In this document: one piece after another, positions 25,169 to 34,473 of the stretch
How positions within the stretch are numbered: the first letter of the stretch is position 1
How the letters are laid out: every line of letters begins with the position of its first letter
Source of the DNA: Acidovorax sp. GW101-3H11
Lineage (GTDB): Bacteria > Pseudomonadota > Gammaproteobacteria > Burkholderiales > Burkholderiaceae_C
Assembly (NCBI RefSeq): GCF_001633105.1
Contig: NZ_LUKZ01000023.1
Location: 59,383-112,871, forward strand
Direction of reading: 5' to 3'
DNA: 53,489 bases
Translations under genes and position numbers: made by a program
The notes under the pieces: model-generated
Seen by the model: the letters and a program-made list of their open reading frames with translations, nothing else
Databases searched by the model: none
What the model was told of the DNA's origin: nothing

Positions 25169-26086
25169 ATGGACCAAATACAGGCCATGCGCATATTCGT
25201 GCGGGTGGTGGAGGCCGGCACGTTCACCCGGGCAGCGGATTCGCTTTCGCTGCCCAAAGCCACCGTGACCAAGCATGTGCAGGCGCTGGAGGAGCGGCTG
25301 CGCGTGAAGCTGCTCAACCGCACCACACGCCGCGTGACGGTGACGCCCGATGGCGCGGCCTACTACGACCGCACCGTGCGCCTGCTGACCGACCTGGACG
25401 ACATCGAGGCCAGCATGACCAACGCGCGCGCCAACCCGCGCGGGCGCCTGCGCATCGACGTGGGCACCTCGGTGGCGCAGTTGCTCATCATTCCGCACCT
25501 GGCGGAGTTCCATGCCCGCTACCCGGACATCCAGGTGGACCTGGGCGTGAGCGACCGCACGGTGGACCTGATCGGCGACAACGTGGACTGCGTGATCCGG
25601 GGCGGCGAGCTGAGCGACCAGTCGCTGGTGGCGCGCCGCATCGGCAACCTGGAGTTCATCACCGTCGCCGCACCCGACTACCTGGAGCGCAAGGGCACCC
25701 CCACGCACCCGCTGGAGATCGAGGAGAAACACGCCAGCGTGATCTATTTCTCGCCGCAGAGCGGGCGGCACTACCCGCTGGAGTTTCGCCGGGGCGATGA
25801 GTCCATTGACGTCACCGGCCCCTACCAGCTGAGCGTGAACGAGGGCAACGCCTACGTCACCTCCATCGTGGCGGGCCTGGGCATTGGCCAGATCACCAGC
25901 TGGCAGGCCCAGCGCCACCTCGCCAGCGGCACCCTGGTGCAACTGTTGCCCGACTGGACCCAACCCCTGCTGCCCGTGTATGTGGTGTACCCGCCGAACC
26001 GCCACCTGAGCGCCAAGGTGCGCGCCTTCGTGGACTGGGCGGCCGAGCTCTTCCAGCGGGAAGACCATCTGCAACGCAAAGCCTGA
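25169..26086 (+). CDS. LysR family transcriptional regulator
   Basis: A 305-residue regulator. The amino-terminal winged helix-turn-helix spans about residues 2-60 (FVRVVEAGTFTRAADSLSL then KATVTKHVQALEERL). A periplasmic-binding-protein-like effector domain follows (LRIDVGTSVAQLLIIPHL from about 92). The start at 25169 has AAGGAGAAGCC directly before it. LysR proteins typically control a divergent neighbour, here the hydrolase homologue. The efflux operon 1.5 kb away is a second possible target, since MexEF-OprN operons are often LysR-controlled (MexT). That link is inference. Confidence 0.92.
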   Translation: MDQIQAMRIFVRVVEAGTFTRAADSLSLPKATVTKHVQALEERLRVKLLNRTTRRVTVTPDGAAYYDRTVRLLTDLDDIEASMTNARANPRGRLRIDVGTSVAQLLIIPHLAEFHARYPDIQVDLGVSDRTVDLIGDNVDCVIRGGELSDQSLVARRIGNLEFITVAAPDYLERKGTPTHPLEIEEKHASVIYFSPQSGRHYPLEFRRGDESIDVTGPYQLSVNEGNAYVTSIVAGLGIGQITSWQAQRHLASGTLVQLLPDWTQPLLPVYVVYPPNRHLSAKVRAFVDWAAELFQREDHLQRKA

Positions 26087-26244
26087 CGCTCCCTGAGCCG
26101 CTTCACATCGTCCCTCGAGGGTGTCGTGAACAGTGGTTTGACACAGCCCGCTCCACAGTGGCGCCGGTGGGGTTCACGCCTGCGGCACACGACGGGGACG
26201 GCCTGCAGATCGTGGACACCTGCTCAGTCTGTATGCTTGGCGCC

Positions 26245-26526
26245 ATGAGCACCCCAGAGACCCCGCCACCCGCCCCACCGGCCAGCAAGCCCACCCAGCC
26301 GCGCAACCCCCTGCACGGCGTGACACTCGAAGCCATGGTGGTGGGCCTGGCCGACTACTTTGGCTGGGACGAGCTGGGGCAGCAGATTCCCATCCGCTGC
26401 TTCCAGATCGACCCCAGCGTGGGATCCAGCCTCAAGTTTTTGCGCAAGACCCCCTGGGCGCGCGAAAAGGTGGAAAGCCTCTACCTTTTCATGCTGCGCG
26501 ACCAGCGGCGCAACGCGCAGGACTGA
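26245..26526 (+). CDS. VF530 family protein (DUF2132)
   Basis: A 93-residue protein. After a proline-rich start, NPLHGVTLEAMVVGLADYFGW and FLRKTPWAREKVESLYLFML cover nearly the whole VF530 domain, whose Vibrio fischeri founder was described structurally as a DNA-binding-like fold. The cellular role is not established. The start at 26245 is chosen because the domain begins about 22 residues later, as in relatives. It ends 35 nt from the convergent alpha-E gene. Confidence 0.88.
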   Translation: MSTPETPPPAPPASKPTQPRNPLHGVTLEAMVVGLADYFGWDELGQQIPIRCFQIDPSVGSSLKFLRKTPWAREKVESLYLFMLRDQRRNAQD

Positions 26527-26561
26527 CCCGGTCCCCGCGCCGCTCCCTTTTCTGGGACCTC

Positions 26562-27521
26562 TCAGTCGCCAGACGTCACCAGAAAATCGCGGCTGATGCC
26601 GCCACCCAGGTCGTTCACCCGGTCCAGGAACTGCGTGAGGAACGCGTGCAGGCCCGTGGCAAGGATCTCGTCGATACGGCCATACTGCAGATCGGCCAGC
26701 AGGCGCCCTGCCCTGCGGCTGGTCTCGGCGGACTGCCCGTTGGCCAGCACGGCCAGGTTGTCCACCACCTCGCGCAGGCAGGCGTGCAGCGAGCGCGGCA
26801 TGTCGCGGCTCAGGATCAGCAGGTCGGCCACGCGGCCGGGCGTGATCACGTCGCGGTAGACCTTGCGGTACACCTCGAACGCCGACACGCTGCGCAGGAT
26901 GGCGCTCCAGTGGTAGAAGTCACTCTCCTGGTTGCGGTCGCTGGGTCGGCCAAAAAAGTCGTTCTTGACCGCATGAAACTTCACATCCAGCAGGCGCGCC
27001 GTGTTGTCCGCGCGCTCCAGGAAGGTGCCCATGCGCAAGAAGTGGAACGCCTCGTCCTGCAGCATGGTGCCCAGCACCACACCGCGTGAGAGGTGCGAGC
27101 GGTACTTCACCCATTCAAAAAACTGGCCGGGGTCGCGCTCGAAGGCGCCGCCTTCCAGTTGCCGGTGCAACTCCAGCCAGGTCTGGTTCTGCGTCTCCCA
27201 CACCTCGGTGGTCAGCGCCCCGCGCACGGCCCGCGCGTTCTCGCGCGCGGCGCGCAGGCACGACAGGATGGACGAGGGGTTGTTGCCATCGTGCACCATG
27301 AACTCCAGCACGTTGGCGGGCGTCACTTCGCCATGTTTGGCGGTGTAGGCAGGGATCAGCTCACTGATGGACAGCAGGCCCTCCCAGCCTTTTTGCGCCA
27401 CGTCGGCGGCCTGGGGCAACAGGGAAGTCTCGTAGCTCACATTGAGCATCCGGGCGGTGTTCTCAGCCCGCTCGGTGTAGCGAGACATCCAGAACAAATG
27501 ATCGGCAGTGCGGCTCAGCAT
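26562..27521 (-). CDS. Alpha-E domain-containing protein
   Basis: A 319-residue all-helical protein of the alpha-E family. It starts MLSRTADHLFWMSRYTERAE, the family signature, and shows ERADNTARLLDVKFHA in the middle and FLTQFLDRVND near the end. Alpha-E proteins are nearly always encoded beside a circularly permuted ATP-grasp enzyme, as here, and comparative-genomic work proposed a joint peptide-ligation function; the reaction is not proven. The ATG at 27521 has AAGGAGGCCGC upstream. The stop of a 51-codon ORF overlaps this start by 7 nt. The transglutaminase-like third gene often found after it is absent; the next gene is convergent. Confidence 0.92.
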   Translation of the reverse strand: MLSRTADHLFWMSRYTERAENTARMLNVSYETSLLPQAADVAQKGWEGLLSISELIPAYTAKHGEVTPANVLEFMVHDGNNPSSILSCLRAARENARAVRGALTTEVWETQNQTWLELHRQLEGGAFERDPGQFFEWVKYRSHLSRGVVLGTMLQDEAFHFLRMGTFLERADNTARLLDVKFHAVKNDFFGRPSDRNQESDFYHWSAILRSVSAFEVYRKVYRDVITPGRVADLLILSRDMPRSLHACLREVVDNLAVLANGQSAETSRRAGRLLADLQYGRIDEILATGLHAFLTQFLDRVNDLGGGISRDFLVTSGD

Positions 27522-27670
27522 GCGGCCTCCTTGATCGAGCAGGGCTGAGAACCCCGCACGTGCTGCGCACGCACGCGGTGTTGTATCGAAAGCCCCATGG
27601 CATGGGGCTTTTCAGCCCGCTCTGTATATCGGGACATCCAGAACAAATGGTCGGCGGTGCGGCTCAGCAT
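27515..27670 (-). pseudogene. 51-codon ORF duplicating the alpha-E amino terminus
   Basis: The ORF starts 2 nt after the ATP-grasp stop with its own ribosome-binding site (AAGGGAG). It encodes the same first 20 residues as the alpha-E protein, then runs through a palindrome (AAAGCCCCATG/CATGGGGCTTT, 27589-27611) and unrelated codons before stopping at TGA inside the start of the real gene (ATGCTGA). The 20 shared codons differ at seven third positions, all synonymous: ACT/ACC, GAT/GAC, TCT/TCC, CGC/CGA, TAC/TAT, ACC/ACA, GAG/GAA. It therefore looks like a remnant of a diverged alpha-E gene rather than a fresh copy. Whether made or not, it links translation of the two genes. Confidence 0.75.
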
Positions 27671-27672
27671 GT

Positions 27673-29208
27673 TCAGTGGCTCCCTTGCGATTGACTTTGT
27701 GACTGGCCTTGGCCCTGGGACTGCGACTGGGATTGCACGGCTTTGGGTTGCGCAGCGGGCGTCCCCTCGCCCAGCACCCAGGTGTCCTTGGTGCCACCGC
27801 CCTGCGACGAATTCACCACCAGCGAGCCCTCCTGCAGCGCCACGCGCGTGAGGCCACCAGCGGCCATCTGCACCTCGCGACCGCTGAGGACGAAGGGGCG
27901 CAGGTCGATGTGGCGCGGTGCAATGCCACTTTCCACATAGGTGGGGCAGCTCGACAGGCTGAGCGTCGGCTGGGCGATGTAGCCCGACGGGTTGGCAATC
28001 AGCGCGCGGCGGAAGTCCTCGATCTCGGCCTGGGTGGCCGCCGGGCCAATCAGCATGCCGTAGCCACCCGCGCCGTGCACTTCCTTGACCACCAGGTCTT
28101 TCAGGTTCGCCAGCACATGCTGCAGGTCGTCCTGCTTGCGGCACATCCAGGTGGGCACGTTTTTCAGGATGGGCTCTTCGCCCAGGTAGAAACGGATCAT
28201 CTCGGGCACATAGGGGTACACCGATTTGTCGTCGGCCACGCCCGTGCCCACGGCGTTGCAGATGCCCACGTTGCCCGCGCGGTACGCCTCCATGAGGCCA
28301 TGGCAGCCCAGCGTGGAGTTGGGGCGGAAGACCTGCGGGTCGAGGAAGTCGTCGTCCACCCGGCGGTAGATCACGTCCACCCGCTGCAGGCCGCGCGTGG
28401 TGCGCATGTACACAAACTTGTCCTTGACGACCAGGTCCTGCCCCTCGACCAGCTCCACGCCCATCTGCTGGGCGAGGAAGGCGTGCTCGAAATACGCACT
28501 GTTGTGCATGCCGGGCGTGAGCACCACCACCGTGGGCTCGTCGGCCGCCGCCGGGGCACTGGCGCGCAGGGTTTCGAGCAGCATGTCGGGGTAATGCGCC
28601 ACCGGCGCCACCTTGTGCAGGCTGAACAGTTCGGGGAACAGCCGCATCATCATCTTGCGGTTTTCAAGCATGTAGCTCACGCCGCTGGGCACGCGCAGGT
28701 TGTCTTCGAGCACGTAGTACTCGCCGTTGCCCTGGGCATCGGGGGCACGCACGATGTCGATGCCCGCGATGTGCGCATAGATGTTCTGCGGCACATGCAG
28801 CCCGGCCATCTCGGGCCGGTATTGCGCGTTGTTCAGGATCAGGTCGGCGGGCACGATGCCGGCGCGGATGATGTCCTGGCCGTGGTACACGTCGTGGATG
28901 AAGCGGTTGAGCGCCGTGACGCGCTGCACCAGGCCCTGCTGCATGCTGGCCCACTCGTGGGCCGGGATGATGCGGGGGATCAGGTCGAACGGGATCAACC
29001 GCTCATTGCCTGCACCGCCCTCGTCCTTGGCGCCGTACACGGCGAAGGTGATGCCCACGCGCCGGAAGATCATCTCGGCTTCGGCCCGGCGGGCCTGCAT
29101 CACGTCAGGGGGCTGTTTGCTCAACCACTGCGCATAGCGCTTGTAGTGTTCCCGCACGTCGCTGCCATCAAACGGCAGCATGGCGTACATCTCGTCAAAT
29201 TTCTGCAT
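27673..29208 (-). CDS. Circularly permuted ATP-grasp protein (type 2)
   Basis: A 511-residue enzyme-like protein. Motifs include HDVYHGQDIIRAGIVP (about 105-120), the metal/ATP segment LEDNLRVPSGVSYMLENR, and PNSTLGCHGLMEA followed by NAVGTGVADDKSVYPYVPEM. Family members carry an ATP-grasp fold with permuted strands and are predicted to form amide bonds with an alpha-E partner. The start at 29208 has AGGAGGCCCGTTC before it. The last 22 residues are a Gln/Ser/Gly repeat (SQSQSQGQGQSQ) not needed for the fold. The 51-codon duplicate and then the alpha-E gene follow without a gap. Confidence 0.92.
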   Translation of the reverse strand: MQKFDEMYAMLPFDGSDVREHYKRYAQWLSKQPPDVMQARRAEAEMIFRRVGITFAVYGAKDEGGAGNERLIPFDLIPRIIPAHEWASMQQGLVQRVTALNRFIHDVYHGQDIIRAGIVPADLILNNAQYRPEMAGLHVPQNIYAHIAGIDIVRAPDAQGNGEYYVLEDNLRVPSGVSYMLENRKMMMRLFPELFSLHKVAPVAHYPDMLLETLRASAPAAADEPTVVVLTPGMHNSAYFEHAFLAQQMGVELVEGQDLVVKDKFVYMRTTRGLQRVDVIYRRVDDDFLDPQVFRPNSTLGCHGLMEAYRAGNVGICNAVGTGVADDKSVYPYVPEMIRFYLGEEPILKNVPTWMCRKQDDLQHVLANLKDLVVKEVHGAGGYGMLIGPAATQAEIEDFRRALIANPSGYIAQPTLSLSSCPTYVESGIAPRHIDLRPFVLSGREVQMAAGGLTRVALQEGSLVVNSSQGGGTKDTWVLGEGTPAAQPKAVQSQSQSQGQGQSQSQSQGSH

Positions 29209-29295
29209 GAACGGGCCTCCTGCAAACAGGATAGCAAGTTGTGCGCCCACCCCCTTGGCAACAGCCCCTGGCGCTACTGCGCCATGCTTTCGCAA

Positions 29296-31866
29296 TCAAT
29301 CGCTCCGTGGCACCATGCTGTGCTGCCAATAACGGCGGCCGGTGTCGCGTTCACACGCCACCGCATCGGGAGCCACAGACACCCAGGTGGCCGCCCCGCA
29401 GCGGGATGACTCCACCACGCGGATGTCGCGCTCGCGGTAGCGCTGCAGCACATCGGGCGCGGGGTGCCCGAAACGGTTGCGGTACCCAGCCTGCACCAAA
29501 GCGGTGCGCGGCTGCACGGCCTCCAGCAAGGCGGGCGATGACGACGTCTTGCTGCCATGGTGGGGCACCAGCAGCAGGTCGGCCTGCAGCGCCGCGCCCC
29601 GCGCCACCAGGGCCTGCTCCTGCGCGGCCTCGATGTCCCCCACCAGCAAAACCGACGGTGCCTGGGCACCGGCGGCCACCACGCGCAACACGCAGCTCAG
29701 GGTGTTGGGGCGTGGTGGGCGAGTTGCCGGGGCGCCATCCCCCGCCAGCGGGTGCAGCACCTCGAAGGCCACACCGTCCCACTCCCAGCGCTGGCCTGCA
29801 AGGCAGGGCCGGGCGGGCCGCAGGGCCTGCAAGCCGTGGTCGGCCTCAATGGAGCCGGTGAGTTCGGCCCCCGGCTGCTGCGCCAGCACTGCCGCTGCGC
29901 CGCCCGTGTGGTCGGCATCGCGGTGGCTGAGCATGAGCACATCCACCCGCTCGCCCAGCGCGCGCAGCAGCGGCACCAGCACGCGGTGGCCTGCATCGCT
30001 TTCGCGGCTGAAACGCGGCCCCGCGTCGTACAGCAAACTGTGGGTGGCGGTGCGCACCAGCACCGCGTTGCCCTGGCCGATGTCGGCCGCCAACAGCTCA
30101 AACTGGCCCGCCGCAGGCCGCGCGGGCTGCCACCAGAGCACCGGCAACAGCAGAGGCAGCGCCAGCAACCGCAGGCGCCATGGCAGCCGCATAGCCAGCA
30201 GTGCGCCACCCGCCACGGCGGCCACGCCCGCCCACAGGGGCGCGGCGGGCAAAAACAACACCGCCCCAGGCCACTGCGCCAGCCACTGCAGCCAGGCGGT
30301 GAGGGGCCACAAGCTCCAGGCCGCCAGGCTCCACAGCGGCGCCCACACCACGCCGCCCAGCGCCAGCGGCGTGACCACCAGCGTCACCCACGGGATCGCC
30401 ACCAGGTTGGCCACAAACCCCACCACCGACACCTGGCCAAACAGCAGCAGGCTCAGGGGCGTAAGCGCCAGCGTGACCACCCACTGCTCGCGAAAAAGTG
30501 CATAAAAATGCCCCTTTACGCCTGTCCCATATACCTTTCCAGCTATTGGATTAGTAGCAAACAGCACCCCCACAGCCACAAAACTCAGCCAGAAACCCGC
30601 TTGCGCCAGCGCCCACGGGTCTGCCAGCACCACGGCGGCACAGGCCAGCAGCCACACGTGGGGCCAGGGCCAGCGCCGCCCGCTCCACTGCAGCAGCGCC
30701 ACGGTGCACAGCATGATGACGGTGCGCTGCGCGGGCACGCCCCAGCCGCTGAACAGCGCATAGGCGCTGGCCAGCACCACCCCGGCCAGCAGCGCCGCCG
30801 ACGGCGCAGGCACCCACAGGCACAGGCGCATGGAACGCCGCCACAGGGTGCGTACCACGGCAGCTGCCAGCCAGGCAAACAGCGTGATGTGCAAGCCCGA
30901 AATGCTCATGAGGTGGGCCACGCCCGTGGCGCGGAACATGTCCCAGTCCGCACGGTCGATGGCGCGCTGGTCGCCCGTCACCAGGGCCGCCACCACGCCT
31001 GCGATGCGTGCGCGGCCCGGGTCGCTGGCCTCGTCTGCACCCCGGCCCAGGCGGTCCAGGAGGGCATCGCGCACGCTTTGGCGTGCCTGCTCCACGGGGT
31101 GCTGCCAGGTGGTGGCCTGGCGGCGCGGCGGCACGTCCTTGGGGCCGGCACGCACATAGCCGGTGGCCTGCACGCCCTGCTCCCAGGCCCACAGCTCAAA
31201 GTCAAACCCATGGGGGTTGCGCAGGCCGTGGGGCGCCTTCAGCCGCACCGTCATCTCCCAGCGCTCGCCCGCACGCACCGGGGCGGGCTGGCGCTGCAGG
31301 TCCACCGCATCGCCCGCATCGCGCACGAAGGCACCGCCATACCAGGCGACCTCGATCCGGGGCGGCAACTGCACCGGGCTGCCCTGCAGCAGCGCAGACA
31401 CCACCTCCAGGCGCAGCCGGGTGCCCGCCTCGTTGGTTTGTGGCATGGCCGACACCACCCCGGTCACGCGGATGTCCTGCCCCTCCAGCGCCGGGTTCAG
31501 GCCCTGCTGCAGATAGGCCGTGGCCCGCAAGCCACTGACCGCCGCCATAGCCATCGCCCCGGCCAGCAGCACCAGCACCGCCGCCGCAGCAGCGCGCCCC
31601 CGCGCATGGCGCACCGCACCCGGGCGGCATGGGCGGCTGGCGGCAACCCCGCACCAGCCCACCACCAGCGCGGCGCACAGCAGTGCGGCATAGGCGCCAG
31701 CGTCCCACAGGCCGGGTTGCTGCAACTGCAGCGCCGCCCCCGCCACCACCCCCAGCAGCAGGGCGGGCAGCTGCCACGGCGCCACGGGCTGCAGCCAGTC
31801 GCCCGCCCCGAGCGCGCCTTCGGGGCGGGGCAAGGTGGTGGCATTAGAGGCGCTTATGGCGGGCAT
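29296..31866 (-). CDS. comEC: DNA internalisation competence protein ComEC/Rec2
   Basis: An 856-residue inner-membrane channel for uptake of single-stranded DNA during transformation. An amino-terminal DUF4131 region is followed by the Competence domain with many helices (ATGVAHLMSISGLHITLFAW near 330) and a carboxyl metallo-beta-lactamase-like domain (LLAADIGQGNAVLV, then LSHRDADHTGG near 650). All parts are present, so the gene looks intact. Residues 436-455 are unusual: they are encoded by a 56-bp repeat with AT-rich, rare codons (ATA, GTA, GGA, ACT) in a loop between helices. The ATG at 31866 lacks a clear ribosome-binding site, so the exact start is uncertain. Confidence 0.92.
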   Translation of the reverse strand: MPAISASNATTLPRPEGALGAGDWLQPVAPWQLPALLLGVVAGAALQLQQPGLWDAGAYAALLCAALVVGWCGVAASRPCRPGAVRHARGRAAAAAVLVLLAGAMAMAAVSGLRATAYLQQGLNPALEGQDIRVTGVVSAMPQTNEAGTRLRLEVVSALLQGSPVQLPPRIEVAWYGGAFVRDAGDAVDLQRQPAPVRAGERWEMTVRLKAPHGLRNPHGFDFELWAWEQGVQATGYVRAGPKDVPPRRQATTWQHPVEQARQSVRDALLDRLGRGADEASDPGRARIAGVVAALVTGDQRAIDRADWDMFRATGVAHLMSISGLHITLFAWLAAAVVRTLWRRSMRLCLWVPAPSAALLAGVVLASAYALFSGWGVPAQRTVIMLCTVALLQWSGRRWPWPHVWLLACAAVVLADPWALAQAGFWLSFVAVGVLFATNPIAGKVYGTGVKGHFYALFREQWVVTLALTPLSLLLFGQVSVVGFVANLVAIPWVTLVVTPLALGGVVWAPLWSLAAWSLWPLTAWLQWLAQWPGAVLFLPAAPLWAGVAAVAGGALLAMRLPWRLRLLALPLLLPVLWWQPARPAAGQFELLAADIGQGNAVLVRTATHSLLYDAGPRFSRESDAGHRVLVPLLRALGERVDVLMLSHRDADHTGGAAAVLAQQPGAELTGSIEADHGLQALRPARPCLAGQRWEWDGVAFEVLHPLAGDGAPATRPPRPNTLSCVLRVVAAGAQAPSVLLVGDIEAAQEQALVARGAALQADLLLVPHHGSKTSSSPALLEAVQPRTALVQAGYRNRFGHPAPDVLQRYRERDIRVVESSRCGAATWVSVAPDAVACERDTGRRYWQHSMVPRSD
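30504..30559 (+). repeat. 56-bp dispersed repeat, copy e (inside comEC)
   Basis: AAAAATGCCCC at the left and CCAGCTATTGGATTAGTAGCA at the right, exactly 56 nt like copies a, f and g. It lies within the comEC coding region on the opposite strand and is translated there as TNPIAGKVYGTGVKGHF. Confidence 0.65.
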
Positions 31867-32018
31867 GGGCTGATGCTAATGCCGCACCGGCCCCGGGGCG
31901 GCTGGATTCGGCGCGCGCTGCTGTGTAACACTCGTCCCCGACCCGGCGCGGGGGCACGCCCCGCCCTTTTCATTCCCGTCACCATCCCTCCACCACCCAC
32001 TCCAACCCGAGGAAGACC

Positions 32019-32477
32019 ATGAGCGTTTACGACAAGCTGAAAGAACTCAACATCACCCTGCCCCCCGTGTCAGTGCCCGCCGCCGCCTACGTGCCCTATG
32101 TGCAGACCGGCAACCTGGTGTTTCTGAGCGGCCACATCGCCCGCAAGGACGGCAAGCCCTGGGCTGCACAGTTTGGCCGCGACATCGGCACCGAAGAAGG
32201 CAAGGCCGCTGCGCGCGCCGTGGCCATCGACCTCCTGGGTACCCTGCATGCCGCCACCGGCGGCGACCTGAACCGCGTGCAGCGCATCGTGAAGGTGATG
32301 AGCCTGGTCAACTCGACCAGCGACTTCACCGAGCAGCACCTGGTGACCAACGGCGCCAGCGAGCTGCTGGGCCAGGTGTTTGGCGACAAGGGCGTGCATG
32401 CACGCAGCGCCTTTGGCGTGGCGCAGGTGCCCATGGGTGCCTGTGTGGAGATTGAGCTGATCGCAGAGCTCGGATAA
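32019..32477 (+). CDS. RidA (YjgF/YER057c/UK114) family protein
   Basis: A 152-residue protein. RidA enzymes deaminate reactive imine or enamine intermediates from PLP enzymes. This member belongs to a longer branch than E. coli RidA (128 residues). Landmarks are YVPYVQTGNLVFLSGHIA near 27 and RSAFGVAQVPMGACVEIEL at the end, where the usual catalytic arginine position is occupied by the stretch before FGVAQVP. GAGGAAGACC precedes the ATG. It is divergent from comEC across 150 bp. Confidence 0.9.
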   Translation: MSVYDKLKELNITLPPVSVPAAAYVPYVQTGNLVFLSGHIARKDGKPWAAQFGRDIGTEEGKAAARAVAIDLLGTLHAATGGDLNRVQRIVKVMSLVNSTSDFTEQHLVTNGASELLGQVFGDKGVHARSAFGVAQVPMGACVEIELIAELG

Positions 32478-32479
32478 CC

Positions 32480-32706
32480 CCCCTGAGTCGCTGCGCGCCT
32501 CGGTGCGTCCGCCAGAGGCGGCCGCTCTTCGGGCTCGTCCAAGCCTGCGCAGGCAGGCTTGGAGCCGCGGCCCTCAGCCCCCTCTCCCGCCTTGCTGCGC
32601 AATTCGGGAGGGGGACGCTCCCAGCGCGGCGGGGCGGCCCTTGCGCGGGAGCGCTGGCTTGCGGCGTGCCAGTTTCGATGGCCTGCTGCACAAGCCGCGC
32701 TGCGGT
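32480..32706. repeat. GC-rich intergenic repeat-like stretch
   Basis: There is no gene between the RidA and chemoreceptor stops. The stretch resembles common Comamonadaceae intergenic filler (CCCCCTGAGTCGCTGCGC, then GCGGCGGGGCGGCCCTTGCG). It contains a perfect hairpin CCAAGCCTGC/GCAGGCTTGG at 32539-32562 without a U-tract, and may act as the shared 3' end of the two convergent genes. Confidence 0.45.
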
Positions 32707-34473
32707 TTAGAACGACTCCCAGTCCTCGTCCGCGCCCTGGGCCAGGGCGGGTGCCGGGGCCTTGGCCTTGGCTGGCGCGGGTTTGCTGCCCGCAGGGGCT
32801 GCCTGGGCGATGCGCTGGGTGGCCGGTTTGCCTGCCATGGCGGTCTTGGCGGGCGCTGATGGCACACGGGGGGCCTGGGGCGCTGGCTTGTGCGCCACAT
32901 GCACGGGCGGCGCCACCCCGGTATAGGCCGCCCCGTTGACCTTGAACACCGACACCACCTGCGCCAGGTGTTCGGCCTGCTCGCGCAGGCTCTGGGCGGC
33001 GGCGGCGCTTTCTTCCACCAGTGCGGCGTTCTGCTGGGTCATCTGATCAAGGTTGCCCACAGCCTGGTTGACCTGTGAGATGCCCGCGCTCTGCTCGGAC
33101 GACGCGGCTGTGATCTCGCCGATCATGTCCGTCACGCTCTGCACCGAACGCACGATGTCGTTCATGGTCGTGCCCGCATCGGCCACCAGGCGGGTGCCGG
33201 TTTCCACCTTCTCCACCGACGCGCTGATCAGCGTCTTGATCTCCTTGGCCGCTTCGGCGCTGCGCTGCGCCAGGCTGCGCACCTCGCTGGCCACCACGGC
33301 AAAACCCCGGCCCTGCTCGCCCGCACGGGCGGCCTCCACGGCCGCGTTCAGCGCGAGGATGTTGGTCTGGAACGCAATGCCGTCAATCACGCCGATGATG
33401 TCCGAGATCTTCTTGCTGCTGTGGTTGATGTCTTCCATGGTGGAGACCACCTGCGTCACCACCGTGCCGCCCCGCTCGGCCACGCCCGTGGCGCTGGCGG
33501 CCAGGGTGCTGGCCTGGCGCGCGCTGCTGGCGCTTTGGGCGATGGTGCTGGTGAACTCCTCCATGGCCGCCGCCGTCTGCTGCAGGTTGCTGGAGGTCTG
33601 CTCGGTGCGCGCCGACAGGTCGTGGTTACCGGTGGCGATCTCGGCGCTGGCGATGGCAATGCTGTCGGTGCTCTGGCGCACCTGGTGCACCATGCGCCCG
33701 AGCGAATCGCTCATTGCGTACTGCGAGCGCAAAAGGTCGCCAAACTCGTCGCCGCGCGTGACCGCGCCCTGCTCGCTCAGGTCGCCCGCAGCAATCTTGG
33801 CCGCCAGATCGTTGGCCTGCGCCAGCGGGCGCTGGATGCTGCCGATCAGGTAGTAAGCCCCGGCGATGATGGCCGCCAGCAGCGCCGCCACGGCCACGGC
33901 CGCGATCTTCACGGTGAGCATGCGCGAGGCCGCCATCTCGGCCAGGCGGGCCTCGGCCGTGCTCTGCTGCAGCTCCACAAAGTCGCGCAGGGTCTTGATG
34001 TATGCGGCCACGGCCGGGTTGTAGGTCTGCTTGACCAGGGTCACGGCCTCGTCGGCCTTGCCATCGGCCTTGAGCTGGCGGGCCTTGCCCCGCAGGTCGA
34101 TCATGGTCTTGCGCGCCTGGGCAATCTTGGCCATCTGCGCCTTGTCGGCATCGGACAGGGCCAGGCTCTCCAGCGATTTCTGCACCTCGGTGATCTGCGC
34201 CGAGGTCGCGGCAATCACGTCCTTGAACTCGGCCTCGACCGCCGGATCGCTGCTCACGATCATCGCCTGGGTGCGCGCGGCATTGGTCTCCGTCAGGCCC
34301 GCCCAGCGGATCGCGGTGCTCACGCGGGTCTGCATTTCGCGCGACACAACATCGGCCTCGGCCTGCACCTTGGCCGACCGGTAGGCAGAAAAGCCCACCA
34401 CCCCGGCCAGCATGACCACGATAAAAATGACGGCGAGCCACAGCTTCTGGGCAATGCGGATGCGTTTGAACAT
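32707..34473 (-). CDS. Methyl-accepting chemotaxis protein
   Basis: A 588-residue chemoreceptor. TM1 ([21 protein letters not shown], about 11-31) and TM2 ([19 protein letters not shown], about 191-209) bracket a four-helix-bundle periplasmic sensor. A HAMP segment follows, then the signalling domain with the conserved hairpin tip [21 protein letters not shown]. The protein ends in a flexible Ala/Pro/Lys linker and DWESF, which resembles the NWETF pentapeptide that docks CheR methyltransferase in E. coli Tar and Tsr. The ligand is unknown. It appears to be a stand-alone transcription unit with no chemotaxis genes nearby. Confidence 0.93.
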   Translation of the reverse strand: MFKRIRIAQKLWLAVIFIVVMLAGVVGFSAYRSAKVQAEADVVSREMQTRVSTAIRWAGLTETNAARTQAMIVSSDPAVEAEFKDVIAATSAQITEVQKSLESLALSDADKAQMAKIAQARKTMIDLRGKARQLKADGKADEAVTLVKQTYNPAVAAYIKTLRDFVELQQSTAEARLAEMAASRMLTVKIAAVAVAALLAAIIAGAYYLIGSIQRPLAQANDLAAKIAAGDLSEQGAVTRGDEFGDLLRSQYAMSDSLGRMVHQVRQSTDSIAIASAEIATGNHDLSARTEQTSSNLQQTAAAMEEFTSTIAQSASSARQASTLAASATGVAERGGTVVTQVVSTMEDINHSSKKISDIIGVIDGIAFQTNILALNAAVEAARAGEQGRGFAVVASEVRSLAQRSAEAAKEIKTLISASVEKVETGTRLVADAGTTMNDIVRSVQSVTDMIGEITAASSEQSAGISQVNQAVGNLDQMTQQNAALVEESAAAAQSLREQAEHLAQVVSVFKVNGAAYTGVAPPVHVAHKPAPQAPRVPSAPAKTAMAGKPATQRIAQAAPAGSKPAPAKAKAPAPALAQGADEDWESF

